This document shows, piece by piece, positions 59,747 to 64,000 of a DNA stretch of 64,000 nt. A program made the translations under genes and the position numbers. Source of the DNA: Mycobacterium cookii (GTDB taxonomy: Bacteria; Actinomycetota; Actinomycetes; Mycobacteriales; Mycobacteriaceae); the NCBI RefSeq assembly GCF_010727945.1, contig NZ_AP022569.1, forward strand, positions 2,790,001-2,854,000, read 5' to 3'. How positions within the stretch are numbered: the stretch's first letter is position 1; the number at the start of each line of letters is the position of its first letter. The notes beneath the pieces were generated by a model, which was not told the DNA's origin, did not search any database, and saw only the letters and a list, made by a program, of their open reading frames with translations.

Positions 59747-60412
59747 ATGTCGCTGCCCGCGCTGGAAGATATCGCCGCTCACACCGGCAGCACCGAGCCG
59801 ATCGATGGGGTAACCCGGATCGAAACCAGTCCACGCGAGAAAGCCACGCCGATCATCATGGAGATGATGCACTCGGTGTATCCGCACGATCAGGTTTTCG
59901 GCCAGTACTGCACCGTCAACGACTACATCGACTGCCCGCCGGACGAGCTGTTCGCGTACATGTCCGACACCCGCTGCCTGGAAGAGTGGACCTACAGTCT
60001 GCGTGGGTTCACCGAAACCGACGAGCCCGGACTATGGGAGGCCTACGACCGGCTGGGCTCCGAGACCAAGATCTACACCCGCACCGTAGCCAGTGAGCAA
60101 GGGCGGACGGTGGACTACCACTGCGCGTGGGATCAAGGCAAACATCTGTGGATGGTCTACCTAATGCGGGTCGTCGATGCCCAAATCGTGCTGGACAAGC
60201 CGGGCTCGGTGGTGCTGTGGACCAACTGCCACCACCCGTTCTACGACCGCAATCCGTATCCGGACGCCAGCCCGCCAGACCGTCCGGTCTGGGTCGGCGA
60301 CTTCTGGGAGATGTTCGGCCCGGGCCATCTGCTCGAGATGAAGAACCTCAAAGCCATCGCGGAATACCGGCACCGCAACGGGCTACCGGTGACACCGGAC
60401 TGGATGAGATAG
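59747..60412 (+). CDS. SRPBCC (START-like) family protein
   Basis: A 221-residue protein with the helix-grip pattern: TVNDYIDCPPDELFAYMSDTRCLEEWTYSLRG as the opening strand-helix-helix, and long beta strands after. SRPBCC proteins bind hydrophobic ligands or act as cyclases and ligand carriers. ATG 59747 follows AAGGAG; a longer frame from 59372 is antisense to the ATPase gene. Lies at the edge of the kshA cluster; a sterol-binding role is only a guess. Confidence 0.75.
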   Translation: MSLPALEDIAAHTGSTEPIDGVTRIETSPREKATPIIMEMMHSVYPHDQVFGQYCTVNDYIDCPPDELFAYMSDTRCLEEWTYSLRGFTETDEPGLWEAYDRLGSETKIYTRTVASEQGRTVDYHCAWDQGKHLWMVYLMRVVDAQIVLDKPGSVVLWTNCHHPFYDRNPYPDASPPDRPVWVGDFWEMFGPGHLLEMKNLKAIAEYRHRNGLPVTPDWMR

Positions 60413-60424
60413 CCGCCGGATACG

Positions 60425-60949
60425 CTAAATCGGTTCCAGCCCAGTCAGATAACGCTGCGCGAGATCCTGATAGGCCTTCGGGTTCACCTTCACCCACATC
60501 TCGGCGCCGGTACCCGCAATCGGACCTTTGACGGTCGCCGGCGCCCCGACCACCAGAACCTCGGCGGGGATCTTCGTGCCGGCTGTCACCAGCGCGCCCG
60601 CGGCGACAAGGCTGCGGGCGCCGATCACCGCGCCGTCCAAAACGGTGGCGTGGTTGGCGATCAGCGCCTCGGCGCCGATGTGGGCGCCGTGAATGATGCA
60701 CATGTGCGCGACGGTTGCGCCCGGACCGATGTCGACTGGGATACCGGGCGGCGAGTGCAATACCGATCCGTCCTGCACATTGGCCCCTTCGCGGACGATC
60801 ACCGGCCCGTAGTCGGCACGCAGCACGGTGTTGAACCAGACCGACGCCCCAGCCTCGACCGTCACGTCACCGATCAGAGTCGCGGTAGGCGCGACGAACG
60901 CAGTCGGATCAACCCTTGGCGATCGTCCTTCAAAGGAGAACAGCGGCAT
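60425..60949 (-). CDS. gamma-carbonic-anhydrase-like hexapeptide protein (Rv3525c-like)
   Basis: A 174-residue left-handed beta-helix protein, the exact length I recall for Rv3525c. Metal-site histidines occur in VLHSPPG and AHMCIIHGAH; hexapeptide repeats (IGDVTV, IGPGATVAH, IGAEALIANHATVLDGAVIGARSL) are clear. ATG 60949. Divergent from kshA across a KstR box. Actual activity of this paralogue is not established. Confidence 0.88.
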   Translation of the reverse strand: MPLFSFEGRSPRVDPTAFVAPTATLIGDVTVEAGASVWFNTVLRADYGPVIVREGANVQDGSVLHSPPGIPVDIGPGATVAHMCIIHGAHIGAEALIANHATVLDGAVIGARSLVAAGALVTAGTKIPAEVLVVGAPATVKGPIAGTGAEMWVKVNPKAYQDLAQRYLTGLEPI

Positions 60950-61032
60950 CGTCCAGATATACCGCGGGCCGGGTAGCCAGGCGATTGCCCGGCAGTAAAG
61001 GTGCCCTTCGTTGCGCTTTACCGGGGCAAAAC

Positions 61033-61046
61033 TGTAACGTGTTCTA
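61033..61046. promoter_or_regulatory. KstR operator upstream of kshA
   Basis: TGTAACGTGTTCTA, full match to TnnAACnnGTTnnA, 27 bp before the kshA ATG. Confidence 0.85.
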
Positions 61047-61073
61047 GTTAGAAGCCAAAAATCTGGAGGCGTC

Positions 61074-62225
61074 ATGGCTACCGAGACTGCCGGTATTCGC
61101 GAGATCGACGCCGGCACCCTGCCCGACCGGTATGCCCGCGGCTGGCATTGCCTCGGCCCGGTCAACGATTACCTGGACGGCGAGCCGCACGGGATCGACG
61201 CGTTCGGTACCCGTCTGGTCGTGTTCGCCGACTCGCATGGCGACGTGCACGTGCTCGACGGTTACTGCCGGCACATGGGCGGCAACCTGTCGCAGGGCAC
61301 CGTCAAGGGCGACGAGATCGCCTGTCCTTTCCACGACTGGCGCTGGGGCGGTGACGGCAAGTGCAAGCTGGTGCCTTACGCCAAGCGCACACCACGGCTG
61401 GCCCGTACCCGGTCCTGGACGACCGATGTGCGCAGCGGTCTGCTGTTCGTCTGGCATGACCACGAAGGCAACCCGCCGACCCCTGAGGTGCAGATCCCGG
61501 AGATCCCCGAGTTCACCAGCGGCGACTGGACCGACTGGCGGTGGAACTCCATCCTGATCGAGGGCTCCAACTGCCGGGACATCATCGACAACGTCACCGA
61601 CATGGCGCACTTCTTCTACATCCACTTCGGGTTGCCGACGTACTTCAAGAACGTCTTCGAAGGTCACATCGCCTCGCAGTATCTGCACAATGTCGGCCGC
61701 CCGGACATCGACGACATGGGCACCTCGTACGGTGAGGCGCACCTCGATTCGGAGGCGTCGTACTTCGGTCCGTCGTTCATGATCAACTGGTTGCACAACA
61801 AGTACGGCGACTTCAAGGCTGAGTCCATTCTGATCAACTGCCACTACCCGGTCACCCAGGACTCGTTCGTGCTGCAGTGGGGCGTCATCGTCGAGAAGCC
61901 CAAAGGCATGGACGAGAAGATGACCGAGAAGCTGTCCAGGGTCTTCACCGAAGGCGTCAGCAAGGGATTCCTGCAAGACGTCGAGATCTGGAAACACAAG
62001 ACGCGCATCGAGAACCCGCTGCTGGTCGAGGAAGACGGCGCCGTGTATCAGATGCGACGGTGGTATCAGCAGTTCTACGTCGACGTCGCGGACGTCACGC
62101 CGGACATGACGGACCGCTTCGAGATCGAGGTCGACACCACCATCGCCAACGAGAAGTGGCACGTCGAGGTTGAGGAAAACCTCAAGCAGCAGGCCGAAGA
62201 GAAGGCGGAGCAGCCGGCCACATGA
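61074..62225 (+). CDS. kshA: 3-ketosteroid 9alpha-hydroxylase, oxygenase component
   Basis: A 383-residue Rieske oxygenase hydroxylating C9 of 3-ketosteroids, leading to ring B opening; it works with reductase KshB. Rieske ligands C65-H67 and C84-H87, mononuclear iron ligands H179, H184 and D302. GGAGG before the ATG. Under a KstR box. Overlaps the small four-Cys gene by 4 nt (ATGA). Confidence 0.96.
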   Translation: MATETAGIREIDAGTLPDRYARGWHCLGPVNDYLDGEPHGIDAFGTRLVVFADSHGDVHVLDGYCRHMGGNLSQGTVKGDEIACPFHDWRWGGDGKCKLVPYAKRTPRLARTRSWTTDVRSGLLFVWHDHEGNPPTPEVQIPEIPEFTSGDWTDWRWNSILIEGSNCRDIIDNVTDMAHFFYIHFGLPTYFKNVFEGHIASQYLHNVGRPDIDDMGTSYGEAHLDSEASYFGPSFMINWLHNKYGDFKAESILINCHYPVTQDSFVLQWGVIVEKPKGMDEKMTEKLSRVFTEGVSKGFLQDVEIWKHKTRIENPLLVEEDGAVYQMRRWYQQFYVDVADVTPDMTDRFEIEVDTTIANEKWHVEVEENLKQQAEEKAEQPAT

Positions 62226-62680
62226 GTCCGTCCGACCAGCCGCCCGACGTCGATCGGCTAGCTCGGTCGATGCTGATGCTCCATGGCGATCACACCCATG
62301 ACCATGAGCCTGCTCCGGTCGCCGGCGGCCAGTCCCGCTCCAAGGCAACGGCTTTCGCCGACGATCCAAAGCGCGCCGCCGCTGCGCGCGAAGCCACCCA
62401 GGCCGACAAGACCCGCTATCTGACCTCCGGGCTGCAGCCGGTGGATTGCCGGTTCTGCCACGCCACAGTGAATGTCAAACGACTCGGCCCGGGACACACT
62501 GCGGTGCAATGGAATAGCGAAGCATCACAGCGCTGCGCCTATTTCGCCGAGCTCCGCGCGTCTGGCACCGACAGCGCGCGGACGCGGTCCTGCCCGAAAT
62601 TGGCCGACAGCATCGAACACGCCGTCGCCGAAGGGTGCCTGGATGCGGTGTCCACCGCTCCACCGCCCGGCGACGGCTAG
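62222..62680 (+). CDS. KshA-linked four-cysteine protein (Rv3527-like)
   Basis: A 152-residue protein: a His-rich N-terminus (HGDHTHDHEP) and a C-terminal domain with CRFC (C76, C79), C105 and C124. It is a paralogue of the protein at 4552-4818: same C-x2-C, TxVQWNxEAS, C spacing of 26 residues. ATGA overlap with kshA. Function not established; see the finding on repeated pairing. Confidence 0.85.
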   Translation: MSPSDQPPDVDRLARSMLMLHGDHTHDHEPAPVAGGQSRSKATAFADDPKRAAAAREATQADKTRYLTSGLQPVDCRFCHATVNVKRLGPGHTAVQWNSEASQRCAYFAELRASGTDSARTRSCPKLADSIEHAVAEGCLDAVSTAPPPGDG

Positions 62681-62728
62681 AGCCCGGCGACGATGCGGTT
62701 CGCGCAGCGAACGGCTGAGGAGCCGGGC
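62681..62728 (+). repeat. MIRU-like variant with stem, kshA operon 3' end
   Basis: GCCCGGC (62682-62688) pairs with GCCGGGC (62722-62728), enclosing CGACGATGCGG and GAGGAG-type sequence related to the other copies. It lies between convergent genes and could act as a terminator or message-stabilising stem. Confidence 0.4.
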
Positions 62729-62735
62729 AATCTGA

Positions 62736-63881
62736 TCACAGTCCCGCGAATCGCTCCTTGACGACTTCGGCGGTCAGCCCGTAGTCGGCCAACGAGTACT
62801 TGTGCTTGGGCGCCCTTGCGCCCGTTTGGCTTTCGGCGTGGCTGTCTTCCATGGCCTGCCGAGCCTCGTCGGTGAGCGGGATGTCGAATGTGCGGTAGAT
62901 GTCGGCGACGGTGCCGAGCGGATCGGCGATGAGTTCGCGGTAGTCGACGTCGTAGAACTGCGCCGGGTTGTATTTCGCCCGCGCGGTGTTGAACTGCTCC
63001 AGACCACGCGACCAGGTTTCCATGGCGTCAGCACCGATCTGGGCGCCGGTGAACGACGTCGACCAGCCGTCGGCGGTGTGCTGCGCCAGCGAGCACATCG
63101 ACGCCATGATCGTCTCGACCGGCCGGTGCGTCTGGATGACCAGCGCGTCCGGGTACGTCGCCATCAACGCATCGAGCGCGAACAGGTGGCTGGGGTTCTT
63201 CAGCACCCATCGCTTGCCGATGTCGTTGAGACCGATCAGCTGAAGATTCTTACGATGCCGCGCGTAAGCCGGCGTCCAGTCCTGCTGCGACAACCACTTT
63301 GAGTAGCTGGGCAGGTGCGCCAGTGTCTCGTAGGACACCGAATGCACCGATTGGCGCAGCAACTGCCAGCACTCTTCGAGCTCGTAGGCGGCCATGAAAT
63401 GCAGACCGGTGTAGCCGGGATTGTCCGCGTGATGCTGGTTGAACTGGTCGTCGAGCCGGCGATACAGCGGGTGTGAGTCCCAGGTGTCGCGCGGCGGACG
63501 CGGCTGCGGGAACTCGGCCAGCCACATGTGCAGACCCTGATGCGCGGGGTCGGCGCCGAGCAGCCGATGCAACGCCGTGGTCCCGGTGCGCACCAGCCCG
63601 GTCACGAAGATCGGCCGCTCGACCGGCACATCGGCGTGTTGGGGATATTGCTTCCAGGCGGACTCAGAAAGCAGCCTGGCCACCAGCGCGCCGCGCAAGA
63701 AGAAGCGATTCATCTTGCTGCCCAACACCGTCAGGCCGGCTTCCTGTCGGTAGGAGTCCAGCAACACGCTCAACGCCTCGCGGTAGTTGTCGCTGTCGCC
63801 ACCGAAGTCGTCGAGCCCGGTCAGCTTGGTGGCCGACGCGTGCAGCTCGTCGACGGTGGCGATGTCGGTGCGTTCAGTCAT
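62736..63881 (-). CDS. sulfotransferase family protein (Rv3529c-like)
   Basis: A 381-residue sulfotransferase: 5'-PSB loop FVTGLVRTGTTALHRLL and 3'-PB loop VIQTHRPVETIMASM, with a long N-terminal helical part. Acceptor unknown; conserved next to kshA in mycobacteria. ATG 63881 overlaps the previous SDR's stop by one base (TAATG). Confidence 0.88.
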   Translation of the reverse strand: MTERTDIATVDELHASATKLTGLDDFGGDSDNYREALSVLLDSYRQEAGLTVLGSKMNRFFLRGALVARLLSESAWKQYPQHADVPVERPIFVTGLVRTGTTALHRLLGADPAHQGLHMWLAEFPQPRPPRDTWDSHPLYRRLDDQFNQHHADNPGYTGLHFMAAYELEECWQLLRQSVHSVSYETLAHLPSYSKWLSQQDWTPAYARHRKNLQLIGLNDIGKRWVLKNPSHLFALDALMATYPDALVIQTHRPVETIMASMCSLAQHTADGWSTSFTGAQIGADAMETWSRGLEQFNTARAKYNPAQFYDVDYRELIADPLGTVADIYRTFDIPLTDEARQAMEDSHAESQTGARAPKHKYSLADYGLTAEVVKERFAGL

Positions 63882-64000
63882 TAGTTGTGGTACTCACCGC
63901 AATTGACGTCCAGCGTCTGGCCGCTGATGCCGCTGGACAGGTCACTGGCCATGAACATGATCGCCGACGCGACCTCGTCCTCGGTGGGCAGGCGCTTGAG
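63881..64000 (-). CDS. short-chain dehydrogenase, C-terminal end only (Rv3530c-like)
   Basis: Only the last 39 residues are in the window; the end reads ASDLSSGISGQTLDVNCGEYHN, of which GxTLDVNxG is the SDR C-terminal motif. The rest lies beyond the right edge. Confidence 0.75.
   Translation of the reverse strand, partial: LKRLPTEDEVASAIMFMASDLSSGISGQTLDVNCGEYHN

Overview
The window is high-GC actinobacterial DNA and almost certainly comes from a Mycobacterium or Mycolicibacterium species. From about 12.6 kb to the right edge, gene order follows, as I recall it, the M. tuberculosis Rv3489-Rv3530c block: otsA, the mce4 operon, hsd4A, fdxD, fadE26/fadE27/fadD17, ilvX, fadD19/echA19, cyp142, ltp4/ltp3, kshA. 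That block imports cholesterol and breaks down its side chain and rings. Seven matches to the KstR operator consensus (TnnAACnnGTTnnA), plus one with a single mismatch, sit at the promoters of these genes. I saw no tRNA, rRNA, CRISPR array, transposase or phage gene.

Layout. 1-12.4 kb is an accessory catabolic block. It has a Baeyer-Villiger monooxygenase (cut by the left edge), a tightly overlapping SnoaL-like/SDR/esterase/unknown operon, a second KshA-like Rieske oxygenase with a small four-cysteine partner, a 3-ketosteroid-dehydrogenase-family flavoprotein, a PadR regulator with a palindromic operator candidate, a thioesterase, an amidohydrolase, an SDR with a KstR box, and an enoyl-CoA hydratase. 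12.6-14.9 kb holds an Rv3489-like small protein, otsA and a secreted protein. 14.9-25.3 kb is the leftward mce4 steroid-import operon (yrbE4A-yrbE4B-mce4A-F and two Mce-associated proteins). 25.5-36.2 kb is side-chain catabolism (hsd4A, fdxD, fadE26, fadE27, fadD17, fadD19, echA19) with three extra genes: a beta-lactamase-fold protein, a fructosamine-kinase-like protein and ilvX.

36.4-45.4 kb is the most unusual region. It is a glycan island that I do not recall at this place in M. tuberculosis and is partly lower in GC. A rightward operon (nucleotide-sugar epimerase, putative glycosyltransferase, FkbM methyltransferase), followed by two sulfotransferase-like genes, converges on a leftward operon (UDP-glucose dehydrogenase, UDP-xylose synthase, ABC-2 exporter ATPase and permease). 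Together they predict synthesis and export of a methylated, sulfated, GlcA- or xylose-containing surface glycoconjugate.

46.1-53.8 kb returns to sterol genes: cyp142, an acetoacetate-decarboxylase-like protein, two LLM flavin/F420 oxidoreductases, a DUF35 protein, the cysteine-less thiolase-like pair ltp4/ltp3, and a ketosteroid-isomerase-like protein. 53.8-60.4 kb is a less conserved stretch: a DUF4389 membrane protein, a methyltransferase, two tandem secreted paralogues (one with a CRP-type palindrome upstream), a MacB/FtsX-type ABC transporter and an SRPBCC protein. 60.4-64 kb ends with a gamma-carbonic-anhydrase-like protein, kshA and its small partner, a sulfotransferase and the C-terminus of an SDR.

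Taken together, Mce4 with YrbE4 brings sterol in, and CYP142 with a ferredoxin (FdxD is a candidate) oxidises the side-chain terminus. FadD19/FadD17, FadE26-FadE27, EchA19, Hsd4A and the Ltp/DUF35 proteins shorten the chain. KshA with KstD-type enzymes opens the rings. MIRU-like repeats occupy several gene junctions.
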